Assembly: GCA_002727195.1 (NCBI GenBank)
Contig: PBWH01000015.1
Location: 49,633 to 90,538, forward strand
Length of the DNA: 40,906 nucleotides
DNA from: Gemmatimonadota bacterium
GTDB taxonomy: Bacteria > Latescibacterota > UBA2968
Direction: 5' to 3'
Below, one piece after another: positions 7,216 to 15,804 of this stretch. Both the position numbers and the translations under genes were made by a program. The notes beneath the pieces are model-generated. The model made no database searches and was not told the origin of the DNA. It saw only the letters and a list, made by a program, of their open reading frames with translations. Numbering within the stretch: position 1 is the stretch's first letter; each line of letters opens with the position of its first letter.

Positions 7216-8289
7216 ATGAGCGACAAACCCACCATCGGTCTCACCCTCGGCGATCCTGCCGGCATCGGTCCTGAAATCGTCGTCAAGGCGCTGTCCGACA
7301 GGGCATCCTATGAAGCGTGCCGTCCCGTCGTCTACGGGGACAGATGTATCCTAGAACGCTCGCTCTCAGACCTCAACGCATCGCTCGAACTGAACGCCAT
7401 CGGCCAGCCGTCCGAAGGGCGCTTCCAGATCGGTACGATCGATTACATCGACCCGGGCTTGCTGTCCAAGCCGACACCATATGGTGAGATTTCCGCCGAT
7501 GGAGGCAGAGCCGGGCTGGGCTACCTCGACCAGGCTATCAACGCCGCCTTATCCGAGGCCGTCGACGGGCTGGCGACCGCACCCCTTAACAAAGAATCCC
7601 TCCAGGCTGCGGAAGCCCCCTTCATCGACCACACAGCAGCGCTCAAGGCAAAAGCCGCGCTCCGAAAACCGATGACCCTGTTCCTGGTCAGGTCACTCAG
7701 AATTTTCTTCCTCACGCGGCACATCTCTTTCCGCGAAATAGCCGACGCCATCACCGAGGGCAGGATCCTCGAAGCCGCTCCGCTCTGCCAGCTCTACTTG
7801 CGCCAATTGGGAATCGAAAACCCCTATCTCGCCATCGCCGCCCTCAACCCGCACGGCGGCGAACAGGGCCTCTTCGGCACAGACGAAATGGACGTTATTA
7901 CCCCCGCCGTCCAGAAGGCCAAAGAGAGCGGTCTGAACGTCACCGGCCCGGTCCCCGCCGACTCCGTCTTCCACCAGACCTCCGAGGGCAAATACGACGG
8001 CGTCCTCTCCCTCTACCACGACCAGGGCCACATCGCCGCCAAAACCCTCGACTTCCACGGCACAGTCAGCCTGACCATGGGCCTCAAGTTCCTCCGCACC
8101 TCCGTCGACCACGGCACCGCCTTCGACATCGCCGGCCAGGGCATCGCCGACCCTCGCGGGATGGTCGAAGCCATCAAAGCCGCCGGCGCCTATTCCCTCT
8201 CCGTAAAATCCACCCTCGATTTCTCTCCCCCAACACCTCAAAACTCAAAACTCACTACTCCTCATTCATCACTCGCTGTTTCCCCCTAA
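7216..8289 (+). CDS. pdxA: 4-hydroxythreonine-4-phosphate dehydrogenase (PdxA family)
   Basis: PdxA oxidises 4-phosphohydroxy-L-threonine with NAD in the DXP-dependent route to pyridoxal phosphate. The N-terminus PTIGLTLGDPAGIGPEIVVKAL is diagnostic. Three metal-binding histidines are in place: H169 in FLTRHISF, H213 in LNPHGGE and H268 in SLYHDQGH. The substrate loop is FIDHTAALKAK, where classic PdxA usually has a D-F-P-G-H-T-E pattern. At 357 residues it is slightly longer than usual because of a low-complexity tail rich in S, T and P. It starts seven bases after the NIF3-like pseudogene. PdxA homologues also act in catabolism, for example dihydrodiol dehydrogenases in aromatic degradation. 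Given the flavoprotein and oxygenase upstream, a catabolic role is a fair alternative to B6 synthesis. Confidence 0.9.
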   Translation: MSDKPTIGLTLGDPAGIGPEIVVKALSDRASYEACRPVVYGDRCILERSLSDLNASLELNAIGQPSEGRFQIGTIDYIDPGLLSKPTPYGEISADGGRAGLGYLDQAINAALSEAVDGLATAPLNKESLQAAEAPFIDHTAALKAKAALRKPMTLFLVRSLRIFFLTRHISFREIADAITEGRILEAAPLCQLYLRQLGIENPYLAIAALNPHGGEQGLFGTDEMDVITPAVQKAKESGLNVTGPVPADSVFHQTSEGKYDGVLSLYHDQGHIAAKTLDFHGTVSLTMGLKFLRTSVDHGTAFDIAGQGIADPRGMVEAIKAAGAYSLSVKSTLDFSPPTPQNSKLTTPHSSLAVSP

Positions 8290-8561
8290 CTCAGTTCTAG
8301 AATAGCGTCTGAGAGCAAGAACACGGAGCGGAACACAACGCACATCCCCCTCCATTCCATCTTGCCTGCCCCACCGAAGCGGCTTGCCGCGAAGGAGGGT
8401 GTTCATCGCATGAAGATCAAGCGAGGTGGGCCTGCCGGGCCTTAGCCTTGGCGGAGGCCGGTGACCGCTCTTGGCTTTCCTTCTCCCCATAGACGCTTTC
8501 CCTTTGGCCCTCGGTACACAGTCTCTATATTCGAACACAACATCCTAATCAGGAGACCACC

Positions 8562-8714
8562 GTGACCACCGAAACCGCACCCGCCAACCGCTTCCAGAAA
8601 CAGTTCGGCGTACCCTACGAGGTCGCCCGTACCAAAGTCCAGGACTACATCCGCGAAACCACATTCGTCGTCCTCGCCTCCAGCGACGATGACGAAAACC
8701 GCGAGGGCGCGTGA
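8562..8714 (+). CDS. Small ORF, 50 residues, possible stub of a PPOX-family protein
   Basis: A GTG at 8562 follows AGGAG by seven bases and opens a 50-codon frame whose TGA overlaps the GTG start of the next gene (GTGA). The protein contains FQKQFGVPYEVARTK and then VQDYIRETTFVVLASSDDD, which resembles the N-terminus of pyridoxamine-5'-phosphate-oxidase-like proteins. It ends in ENREGA where those continue for another 100 or more residues. It is either the stub of a deleted gene or a real small protein used for translational coupling. The 270-base gap upstream (8290-8561) shows no gene, only a short GCGG/CCGC hairpin near 8379-8390 in a GAAG..CGAAGG context. Confidence 0.45.
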   Translation: MTTETAPANRFQKQFGVPYEVARTKVQDYIRETTFVVLASSDDDENREGA

Positions 8715-9244
8715 AGCGCGCGATAGGGGCCAGCATCCTGGCCGTGATTGCTTCGGCAGTCGTGGCGGAGGTCACGATGCCAAAACCACCGACCCCACCC
8801 TTACGGCCGACGATCCAGAGCACCCCGATCATGCAGGAGCGCGACACCGAACTGACGACGACCATCCGCGCGCTGGACAGCCTGAGGACGGCGAGCACGT
8901 CAGTGGAGTGGGAGCTGGCCCGAATTGAAGCGATAATGGACTCGATCCAAAAGCGCCTGCCGCCTGCTTCACGTAGGACGAAGACATACGGCCAGAAGGA
9001 GGTCGACCAGCCGGCCATACCCATCCGTCGGTCCATTCCCAGTGCAGAGAACTCTGGTTTGAAAGTGACCTTCACGGTAAATCCCGACGGCCAGGCCACC
9101 GACGTCAAGGTGCTGTCCGCCCCGCTGGACCAGGTCGATCGGCTGACCAGAGCAGTCGAAGGGTGGCTCTACGCCCCCGCCGTCAAAGCCGGCCGCCGTG
9201 TCCCCGTCCGAATCACCACGTCCCTAAGGATCTCAGACGACTAG
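8711..9244 (+). CDS. TonB C-terminal-domain protein with N-terminal membrane anchor
   Basis: This 177-residue protein begins with a short hydrophobic segment (KRAIGASILAVIASAVVAE) that is a signal peptide or inner-membrane anchor. A proline-rich stretch (PKPPTPPLRP), a helical linker and a C-terminal TonB-like domain follow: GLKVTFTVNPDGQATDVKVL, then RLTRAVEGWLYAPAVKAGRRV and a final strand. TonB proteins pass proton-motive energy from ExbB/ExbD to outer-membrane transporters. Here the proline spacer is much shorter than in TonB, so it may serve another periplasmic role. No ExbB, ExbD or TonB-dependent receptor is nearby. The GTG start overlaps the stop of the preceding small ORF by four bases, suggesting coupled translation. 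Confidence 0.7.
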   Translation: MKRAIGASILAVIASAVVAEVTMPKPPTPPLRPTIQSTPIMQERDTELTTTIRALDSLRTASTSVEWELARIEAIMDSIQKRLPPASRRTKTYGQKEVDQPAIPIRRSIPSAENSGLKVTFTVNPDGQATDVKVLSAPLDQVDRLTRAVEGWLYAPAVKAGRRVPVRITTSLRISDD

Positions 9245-9333
9245 CACCTCAGCCCCGGATGGGGCGCCGCGGTATACGATCGCTCCAAAAACCCTTAACC
9301 CTCGGCGCCAACCTAACAAACCCGTAAACGAAT

Positions 9334-10347
9334 ATGCCCGACCTCAAATTCGCATTCGCCGGTTTCGGCCACACCCACATTAACTCGCTCTACAAACTCG
9401 TCCAGGAACGCGACGGCCTGACCGTTATAGGCGCTTGCGAATCGGAAGCCCCTTCACGGGACAGCGCCAGCAAAGCCGGAATTGACCTGACCCAACACAC
9501 CCTTGACGAGATGCTCGACGCGGTCGACTGCGACGTCGTCGCCATCGGCGCCGCCTTTGGCGACCGGGGTGCCATCGCCATCGAGGCCCTGAAGCAGGGC
9601 AAACACGTCATCGCCGACAAACCGCTCTGCACCCGGATGAGCGAACTCGATGAGATCACACAACTGTCCGCCGATGCCGAACTGCGCGTCGGTTGTATGC
9701 TCACCCAACGGGGATCCCGAACCTCCTTGGGCCTTCGCCACCTCATCCAACAGGGCAAGATCGGCGACCTGCACGCTATCAACTTCGGCGGCCAGCATCC
9801 CCTCAACCTAGGATCGCGTCCGGCGTGGTATTTCGAGCCAGACAGACACGGTGGGACGATCACCGACATCTTCATCCACGCGGCCGACAGCATCCCGTGG
9901 ATGACAGGCCTCGCCTATGATCGCGTCGTCGCCGCAAGATGCTGGAACGCGCTCGCACCCGACTATCCGCACTTTGAAGATGGTGCTCAACTGATGGTTA
10001 CGCTCGAAAACGGCTGCGGGATCGTCGGCGACGTCTCCTACTTCATGCCGTCCGAAGGCGGTTACAAAATGCCCTACTACTGGCGCACCACGTTCTTCGG
10101 GTCTGAAGCGGTTGCCGAGATCTCCGCCATATCCGGCACCATCGACCTCACGGTCGACGGCGAAGTGGTCTCGTTGGATCCCGAGGGCCCGCCCCCCAGG
10201 AACTATCTGGATGGCTTCATCGCGGACATCGCCGGCGAATCAGATCCCGAAAACCTCTCTACCCACGACGTACTCCAGGCCACACGCACGGCGATTCGTG
10301 TCCAAGAAGCCGCGGACACCAGCCGATTCGACGTCTCCCTGGCCTAG
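9334..10347 (+). CDS. Gfo/Idh/MocA-family oxidoreductase
   Basis: This is an NAD(P)-dependent oxidoreductase of 337 residues in the glucose-fructose oxidoreductase/inositol dehydrogenase family. The Rossmann start is LKFAFAGFGHTHINSL with a GxGxxH variant of the nucleotide motif. EALKQGKHVIADKPLCTRMSEL contains the family EKP-type motif as DKP, with the catalytic-lysine position kept. The middle reads VGCMLTQRGSRTSLGLRHLI, where homologues have a 'N.R..p....k' helix, then IHAADSIPWMTGL. These enzymes act on sugars, inositols or their acids in the cytoplasm. No signal sequence is seen. It lies 12 bases upstream of the next gene and probably shares its transcript. The substrate is unknown; sugar catabolism fits the sulfatase-rich setting. 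Confidence 0.88.
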   Translation: MPDLKFAFAGFGHTHINSLYKLVQERDGLTVIGACESEAPSRDSASKAGIDLTQHTLDEMLDAVDCDVVAIGAAFGDRGAIAIEALKQGKHVIADKPLCTRMSELDEITQLSADAELRVGCMLTQRGSRTSLGLRHLIQQGKIGDLHAINFGGQHPLNLGSRPAWYFEPDRHGGTITDIFIHAADSIPWMTGLAYDRVVAARCWNALAPDYPHFEDGAQLMVTLENGCGIVGDVSYFMPSEGGYKMPYYWRTTFFGSEAVAEISAISGTIDLTVDGEVVSLDPEGPPPRNYLDGFIADIAGESDPENLSTHDVLQATRTAIRVQEAADTSRFDVSLA

Positions 10348-10359
10348 TAAGTAGTCCGG

Positions 10360-11577
10360 ATGCGCCTCTTCGAGATCCTTCTCATCCTAGTCTGCGTGAC
10401 CGATGGGTCCGCCCGGATCATCCAGGCCCACAGACGACCCTTCTGGCTCTCGATACTCCCACTGCTCGCATTCCTCATCGGCATCATCCACGCAGCAGGG
10501 GAAGGAACACGATGGCAGATGAATCCCGTCTACGTCGTGGTGTTGGCGACATTCACCTCCGCCCTGATCCGGGCGTTTCGATCCGGTGAGACCGGTGAAG
10601 GATCCCTCGCCCGATATTCTGGGATCCTCGTCCTGGTCCCTTCGCTGGCCACCATAGCTGCCGGAACCGCACTGCCCGTGTACGAACTGCCTATACCCCG
10701 TGGCGACTACAGCGTGGGCGTAAGAGAAACCCACCTAGGCCCCTCGGTGATCGCCTTCATCTATTACCCCACTGACAAGCCGTCGGGGACACGTGCCTCA
10801 CTCGACAACAAAAGCGTCAAGGACTACAAGAATCACCTGGCGACGCGATACGGGATCCCGGTAATGGCCCTAGGCCACATCGGGCGGCTGGAAACCCACG
10901 CATCTGAGGGTGCCTCACTCTCACGCGAACTTCCCCGTTACCGGGTACTCATCGCTGAACCCGAGGCTGACAGACCTGCCTTACACGCGATCTCCCTAGC
11001 GGGGGAGCTGGCCAGCCGCGGCTTTATCGTAATCGTTCCCTCTGTGTACGATTCGGCATCTACCGTCGACGCAATTGTTGAGAAACTGGAGACCCTGGAC
11101 CCGACCGGAGCTTCCGGCTGGCTCGCTGAACGCCTCGACCTGGCAAGAGTGGGGATCTACGGGTTTGGCGAAGCAGGTGAACGTGTACTCGAAGCCTGTG
11201 TCGACGGCGCCTTCAGAGCCGGAGCCACCATCGGCTATACCGGACCCATCAGCTCGACCCCGACACCCCTCCTGGTATTTCGACCCGAAGATGCTGGCGA
11301 TCCCCCGATCAGGGCCGCCGAGGAGACCACCTACATCGTTGCTGCGCGAGGCATGCTGGCGGGCAACTTTTCGGACGACGCGTTAGTCTCGCCGCTGATG
11401 CCCGTCCTCGGTGAGTTCGGCACCATCGACCCGTATCGCGCATCGGCCATCACGGGAGCGTACGTCGGCGCCTTCTTCAACAAGCACCTGACCCGGGGCA
11501 CCGTCGAGCACCTGATGGACGGCCCATCAAACGACTACCCCGAAGTCACCATCCAGATCCACGACGCCGAAGAATAG
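10360..11577 (+). CDS. Membrane-anchored PAF-acetylhydrolase-like protein lacking the catalytic serine
   Basis: The first 110 residues hold about four hydrophobic segments (near 3-14, 28-44, 56-70 and 88-104). After them comes an alpha/beta-hydrolase part beginning YSVGVRETHLGPSVIAFIYYPTD, the start of the platelet-activating-factor acetylhydrolase/dienelactone-hydrolase type. The helix DPYRASAITGAYVGAFFNKHL matches the end of that fold. The nucleophile elbow, normally GHSFGG, reads GFGEAG at 268-273, so the catalytic serine position is Gly270 (codon 11167-11169). It may therefore be a pseudoenzyme or use another mechanism. The N-terminal membrane domain would place the hydrolase part at the membrane surface. 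It starts 12 bases after the Gfo/Idh gene, probably in the same operon. Confidence 0.6.
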   Translation: MRLFEILLILVCVTDGSARIIQAHRRPFWLSILPLLAFLIGIIHAAGEGTRWQMNPVYVVVLATFTSALIRAFRSGETGEGSLARYSGILVLVPSLATIAAGTALPVYELPIPRGDYSVGVRETHLGPSVIAFIYYPTDKPSGTRASLDNKSVKDYKNHLATRYGIPVMALGHIGRLETHASEGASLSRELPRYRVLIAEPEADRPALHAISLAGELASRGFIVIVPSVYDSASTVDAIVEKLETLDPTGASGWLAERLDLARVGIYGFGEAGERVLEACVDGAFRAGATIGYTGPISSTPTPLLVFRPEDAGDPPIRAAEETTYIVAARGMLAGNFSDDALVSPLMPVLGEFGTIDPYRASAITGAYVGAFFNKHLTRGTVEHLMDGPSNDYPEVTIQIHDAEE

Positions 11578-11600
11578 GCGTTGTAAGCGAGAAGCTTCCC

Positions 11601-11666
11601 CTCTCCCATCTCTATGGTAGAGAGATTCTTGCGGGCTCGCTTTTTCGCCCACAAGACGGGTGAGGG
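11601..11666 (+). repeat. Double-hairpin intergenic element, copy 3
   Basis: The first stem pairs 11601-11605 with 11620-11624. The second pairs 11628-11636 with 11647-11655 (one mismatch) and is followed by ACGGGTGAGGG. It shares the layout and the GGTGAGGG tail with the copy at 4836. The GTG at 11660, a possible start of the next gene, falls in this tail, which argues for the later ATG. Confidence 0.5.
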
Positions 11667-11695
11667 CCTACACCATCACAGGACCACAGACCGCC

Positions 11696-12952
11696 ATGAA
11701 ACCCATCCGCCTATCCACAACCGGATCCGACCGCGCGACCGGCTACAACATGAGCAGCAAACTCATCCGGACGGATGACGCCCTTTACACAGGTTGGCTG
11801 GACGCACCCGACGAGCTCGGTGACACCGTGAAAATCCGGTTCGGTACACACGACCCGGCGAGTGGTGAGCTCCAATCCATACAGACCATAGGCGAAGGGA
11901 TCGACAATCACTGCGGTCCGGCCCTTGCAATGGATCCGGCCGGCAGAATGCACGCGATCATCGGCCACCATCACGGTCCGTTCCTCTACCGTTGGAGCGA
12001 TGCGCCTTCCGACGAGGAGAGTTGGAGCGACCCCGTTGCTCTGGGTCCGGACGACACCTACCCCTCACTGGCGATCGATGCCGAAGGAACACTCCATCTC
12101 GCCCACCGTGAGAAAGCGGACCGCTGGCAACTCTGGTACCGTCGAAAGAAAAAGGGAGCCGATTGGGAACCGCCCGTCTCGGTCGCCATCAGCCCCACCC
12201 CCGGATACAACCACTACATGATGTCGCTGACGGTGGGACCGACCGGAACCCTCCACCTCGTGTTCCAGTTCCACTTCTCCGAAACCGGAAACGCCGCGGA
12301 CTGCAAGGGTCGAGCCGCCGTCTATCTGCGCTCACTCGACGGTGGTAACACGTGGATTGATGACGCCGATCGAGAACCCGCCCTCCCGGTGACCCTGGAG
12401 ACAATGGTCCCGCTCTACGACTGTCCCGATGGTGGCGACGACCGACACGCCGTTCGAGTCGCCAACCACGTAGTTGACAGCCAGGACCGGGCCTGGTTCT
12501 TCGCCTCAGTCCACGGCGCTCACGGAGGAATCATATACAGGAGGGACTCCGACGGCTGGACGGAGTTCGATCTGGGCAAATGGACGGGCGGACTGAACCT
12601 GGAGGGCGGTCGCTCCTCATCCCTATCGAGAAGCCTCGACGGCAGCCTGCACCTGGGCCTTGGCACCAGCGGTGACGGCAGCCGAACCTCGTGGTTCGAC
12701 TCTTCTCTCGAACTCTACTACGTCACCTTTGACGAGAATGGTGAGAACGGGTCGTGCAATCGCCTCACGGGCCCCGACGCCGAAGCCGCTAACTGGCTCC
12801 CCGCCCTCGAGAACTGGGACTGGAACCACACCGACATTTGCTGCCAGCACGGCCACTGGATGACCTGGACCCGCGGCCTCAACGCCGGCGGCATCGGCGG
12901 CAACAACAAATCCGCCCTCAAAACCGAGGTCTACCTCACTCGATTGGAGTGA
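11696..12952 (+). CDS. BNR/sialidase-fold protein (BNR_4-like)
   Basis: This 418-residue protein is built of repeated beta-sheet units with Asp-box-like turns, for example RWSDAPSDEESWSDPVALG, SLDGGNTWIDDA and RRDSDGWTEFDLG. That marks a six-bladed-propeller BNR/sialidase-like protein of the putative BNR-repeat family. Such proteins are glycosidases, polysaccharide lyases or sugar-binding proteins. A cluster with H and Y residues (IGHHHGPFLYRWS and SPTPGYNHYMM) resembles catalytic regions of BNR-type ulvan and rhamnogalacturonan lyases, but I cannot confirm activity. No signal peptide is seen. I chose ATG 11696 because the longer GTG start lies in a repeat element. A sulfatase and a DapA-type lyase follow on the same strand, consistent with sugar degradation. 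Confidence 0.65.
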   Translation: MKPIRLSTTGSDRATGYNMSSKLIRTDDALYTGWLDAPDELGDTVKIRFGTHDPASGELQSIQTIGEGIDNHCGPALAMDPAGRMHAIIGHHHGPFLYRWSDAPSDEESWSDPVALGPDDTYPSLAIDAEGTLHLAHREKADRWQLWYRRKKKGADWEPPVSVAISPTPGYNHYMMSLTVGPTGTLHLVFQFHFSETGNAADCKGRAAVYLRSLDGGNTWIDDADREPALPVTLETMVPLYDCPDGGDDRHAVRVANHVVDSQDRAWFFASVHGAHGGIIYRRDSDGWTEFDLGKWTGGLNLEGGRSSSLSRSLDGSLHLGLGTSGDGSRTSWFDSSLELYYVTFDENGENGSCNRLTGPDAEAANWLPALENWDWNHTDICCQHGHWMTWTRGLNAGGIGGNNKSALKTEVYLTRLE

Positions 12953-12984
12953 CCTCGCCACGCCGACCTCGGCCGCAGTACCAG

Positions 12985-13129
12985 TTCCTGTGGTCCGTCT
13001 GGTTTTTCTTGGCAATCTTGGCGGTTATCGCCGTTAACTCTCTGACGAGGTCCTGGCGCTTCTATAGACTGACAATTCTGGCACCGTCCCACCCTGTGAT
13101 TCCCTTGGTCTTCTTGGTATCTTGGTGGT
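12985..13129 (+). repeat. Degenerate 9-bp-periodic repeats (two clusters)
   Basis: Two clusters of nine-base units lie in the gap before sulfatase 1. The first, 12985-13021, reads TTCCTGTGG, TCCGTCTGG, T-TTTTCTTGG, CAATCTTGG. The second, 13103-13129, reads CCTTGGTCT, TCTTGGTAT, CTTGGTGGT. Related runs occur at 24709-24726 and 38487-38522. No gene is seen in 12953-13164. Confidence 0.5.
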
Positions 13130-13164
13130 CCCCTACCTCTTGCCTTTCAGGAGACGAATAACAG

Positions 13165-14469
13165 ATGCAGCCGAACTTCATCATCATGTTCCTCGACGAC
13201 TCCGGCTGGGCCGATTTCCGTCCCTTCGGCGACACCCCCTATCCCACACCCAATGTCGAACGCCTGACGCGTGAGGGCGGCCGCTACAACCAGTTCTACG
13301 TCCCACAGGCCATCTGCTCCGCATCCCGCGCCTCGCTGATGACCGGCTGCTATCCCGGCCGACACAAAATCTACGGCGCCATACCGCCACGCGCACGAGG
13401 CCTGGACCCTGCTTTCACCACGATGGCCGAAATTCTCAAACCCGCCGGCTACGCGACAGGCGTCTTCGGAAAATGGCACATCGGCGATCACGAGGAGACG
13501 CGCCCGCCAGCTCGCGGATTCGACGAATCCTCCGGCCTGATGTACTCCAACGACATGTGGAAATACCACCCCCAGTCGAGACACTTCGACGACAAGGAGC
13601 TCCAGTTCTGGCGCAACGGCGAAATTCAGATCAATGACGTCACGCCCAAGCAGCAGCGGTCCCTGACCACTTGGTACACCGAGCACGCCGTCGACTTCAT
13701 CCAGCGTCGCAAGGATGGGCAGTTCTTCTGCTACGTCCCGCACAACATGCCCCACGTCCCCTTGTACTGTAGCGACAAGTTCGAAGGCAAATCCGAGCAC
13801 GGTCTCTATGCGGACGTCATGATGGAAATCGACTGGTCGTTGGGCGAGATCCTGAAGACCCTCGATGAGACGGGAATCGCCGACAACACGCTCGTCGTCT
13901 TTACGAGCGACAACGGCCCCTGGATCTCGTACGGGAACCACGCCGGATCGACCCCATACCGGGAAGCAAAGGGCACGGGGTTCGATGGGGGTACGAGAAG
14001 CGCCTGTGGAATGCGATTCCCCGGCCACATCCCGGCTGGCTCCGTGTCCAACCAGGCGTTCTGCAGCGTGGACCTCTTGCCCACGTTCGCTCAGCTGGCT
14101 GGAGCCACCCTCCCCGACCGCCCGATCGACGGAGTCGACGTTTACGACATCATCACCTGCAAACCGAACGCGACGAATCCGCACAAGTATTATCCCGTGT
14201 CAACGGGCCGCACCTTCGACGGAGTCGTGAGCGGCGACGGTAAATGGAAGCTCCACCTCCCCCACAAATATCGCACGCTCGCCGAAGCCGGGAACAACGG
14301 TCAACCGGGACGCTACGAGGACGCCCACATCGACTTCTCCCTGTTCGACATGGCTAACGACCCCTACGAAACCACCAACGTCCTCGACCAGCATCCCGAT
14401 GTGGCCAAACAGCTCCAGACCTACGCCGAATCCCACCGCGACAGATGGTGGACAGAAACCTCCACCTGA
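13165..14469 (+). CDS. Sulfatase 1 (arylsulfatase A-like)
   Basis: This is a type I formylglycine sulfatase of 434 residues that hydrolyses sulfate esters. Metal ligands appear in IIMFLDDSGWAD (D12, D13). The active-site signature is CSASRASLMTG, with Cys to be converted to formylglycine and Ala in the usual Pro position, a variant found in S1 sulfatases. GVFGKWHIG gives the conserved Lys and His, and FTSDNGPW gives the late Asp and Asn ligands. The C-terminal subdomain ends normally. There is no signal peptide, so it is predicted cytoplasmic. The maturation enzyme is not in the window. GGAGAC lies about 10 bases before the ATG. A sialidase-fold protein precedes it and a DapA-type lyase follows, which suggests a sulfated-sugar substrate, though this is not proven. 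Confidence 0.93.
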   Translation: MQPNFIIMFLDDSGWADFRPFGDTPYPTPNVERLTREGGRYNQFYVPQAICSASRASLMTGCYPGRHKIYGAIPPRARGLDPAFTTMAEILKPAGYATGVFGKWHIGDHEETRPPARGFDESSGLMYSNDMWKYHPQSRHFDDKELQFWRNGEIQINDVTPKQQRSLTTWYTEHAVDFIQRRKDGQFFCYVPHNMPHVPLYCSDKFEGKSEHGLYADVMMEIDWSLGEILKTLDETGIADNTLVVFTSDNGPWISYGNHAGSTPYREAKGTGFDGGTRSACGMRFPGHIPAGSVSNQAFCSVDLLPTFAQLAGATLPDRPIDGVDVYDIITCKPNATNPHKYYPVSTGRTFDGVVSGDGKWKLHLPHKYRTLAEAGNNGQPGRYEDAHIDFSLFDMANDPYETTNVLDQHPDVAKQLQTYAESHRDRWWTETST

Positions 14470-14683
14470 TGGACGTCAACCCTTAGCGAGGTTTTGGTTG
14501 TTTCGGCCCCTAAGGGGCAACGTTCGTTAACCTGGAGGTCCGTCTCCCCGAAGGCGAGATGGAGCCCCAGGATAGAACGCGGAGACCCGCACGCCGCCGC
14601 TGTACGGTGACGGCAAAACGAATCGTTAAAACCTCGGCGTCTGCATCACGTATCTCGATAGATACCACTCGAAGGAATACCCG

Positions 14684-15601
14684 ATGAAACCCGATCGAAT
14701 CCCCACCCGAAGTGTCATCCCCGCCGTCCTTACCCCATTCACCGAATCCGGCGAAATCGACTGGGATGACTACCGCGCCCACATCCAGGACGTAACATCC
14801 GTCGACGGTGTCACCACGTTGATGATTAATGGCGCATCCAGTCAGGACAACACACTGACCAGAGAGGACAAGAAACGGTTAATCCGAGACGCGATCGACG
14901 CGACGGACGGTCGCACGCCCATCATTGGGGCAGTGCGGGAATCCAAAATCGAATCGAACCTCGGAATCCTCGCAGCAGACGCAGAACAGGCCGGATCCGA
15001 AGCCATCCTCATCATGCCGCCCGCTTGCTCGGAAAACGCCAGCGTAGACGGCGCGCTCGCCCGGTTCAGGACAGTCTTTGAGGCAACCGATCTCCCGGTC
15101 GCCTTCTACCAGGTGAACCCCGCGAGAAACGGCTATCCGATCGAAACCATGGTCGCCCTTGCCGAGCAGGACCAGGTATTCGCCGTCAAAGAGGGAAGCG
15201 GATCCCCCGAAACCAGCGAAAAAGACATGCGGTCGATGCGAGCCGTCGATCCGGACATCGCTATCTGGTCCACCCACAGTCGCTGGCTCATCGGCGACCT
15301 GGCTATCGGCGCGGACGGCATCCTGTCCGGCATGGGCAGCATCAGCGCAGACCTACACGTCGCCCTGTGTCGAGCGATGTGGGACAACAACCTCCCGGAA
15401 GCCCAATCGGTCAGCGAGATCCTCTGGCGACTCACACAAGTCTTCTACGCCCCCGGCCAGAATGCGCACACCCGCATGAAATACGCGCTCAGCAAACTCG
15501 GGCGACTCGAGAACGACCACGTTCGTGCGCCACAGAAGTCTCTGGATCAATCAGAACGATATCGCGTGGACCAGATCCTGAACGAACTCGTCAACGCCTG
15601 A
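14684..15601 (+). CDS. DapA/N-acetylneuraminate-lyase-family aldolase 1
   Basis: This 305-residue TIM-barrel protein belongs to the dihydrodipicolinate synthase/N-acetylneuraminate lyase family, whose members cleave or form 2-oxo acids through a Schiff base. It starts SVIPAVLTPFTESGEIDWDDY, typical of the family. Tyr142 in PVAFYQVNP and Lys169 in VFAVKEGSGS are the catalytic pair. The GTTGE loop of true DapA is replaced by INGASSQDN, so diaminopimelate synthesis is unlikely and a sugar-acid substrate more likely. It is cytoplasmic. A 214-base gap with a GCCCC-TAA-GGGGC hairpin (14506-14518) separates it from sulfatase 1. The start follows a purine-rich GAAGGA, a reasonable ribosome-binding site. 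Confidence 0.88.
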   Translation: MKPDRIPTRSVIPAVLTPFTESGEIDWDDYRAHIQDVTSVDGVTTLMINGASSQDNTLTREDKKRLIRDAIDATDGRTPIIGAVRESKIESNLGILAADAEQAGSEAILIMPPACSENASVDGALARFRTVFEATDLPVAFYQVNPARNGYPIETMVALAEQDQVFAVKEGSGSPETSEKDMRSMRAVDPDIAIWSTHSRWLIGDLAIGADGILSGMGSISADLHVALCRAMWDNNLPEAQSVSEILWRLTQVFYAPGQNAHTRMKYALSKLGRLENDHVRAPQKSLDQSERYRVDQILNELVNA

Positions 15602-15804
15602 CCCGGACTCCCTAGACCGTACCCGAACCATGCCGGTCGTCCTGCCACTGGACCGAGAGGAATCTTCGGCTGCCTCATCTATCCTTCGTGCGATATGGGA
15701 ATGGCCCGACCTTACACACAGGGCACCTCGTCTTCACCGGACGACGGCCTGAATGCCCCAGCTTTCTAATGTGTCACTATGGCCTTAGGAACCCTGACAT
15801 CCCA

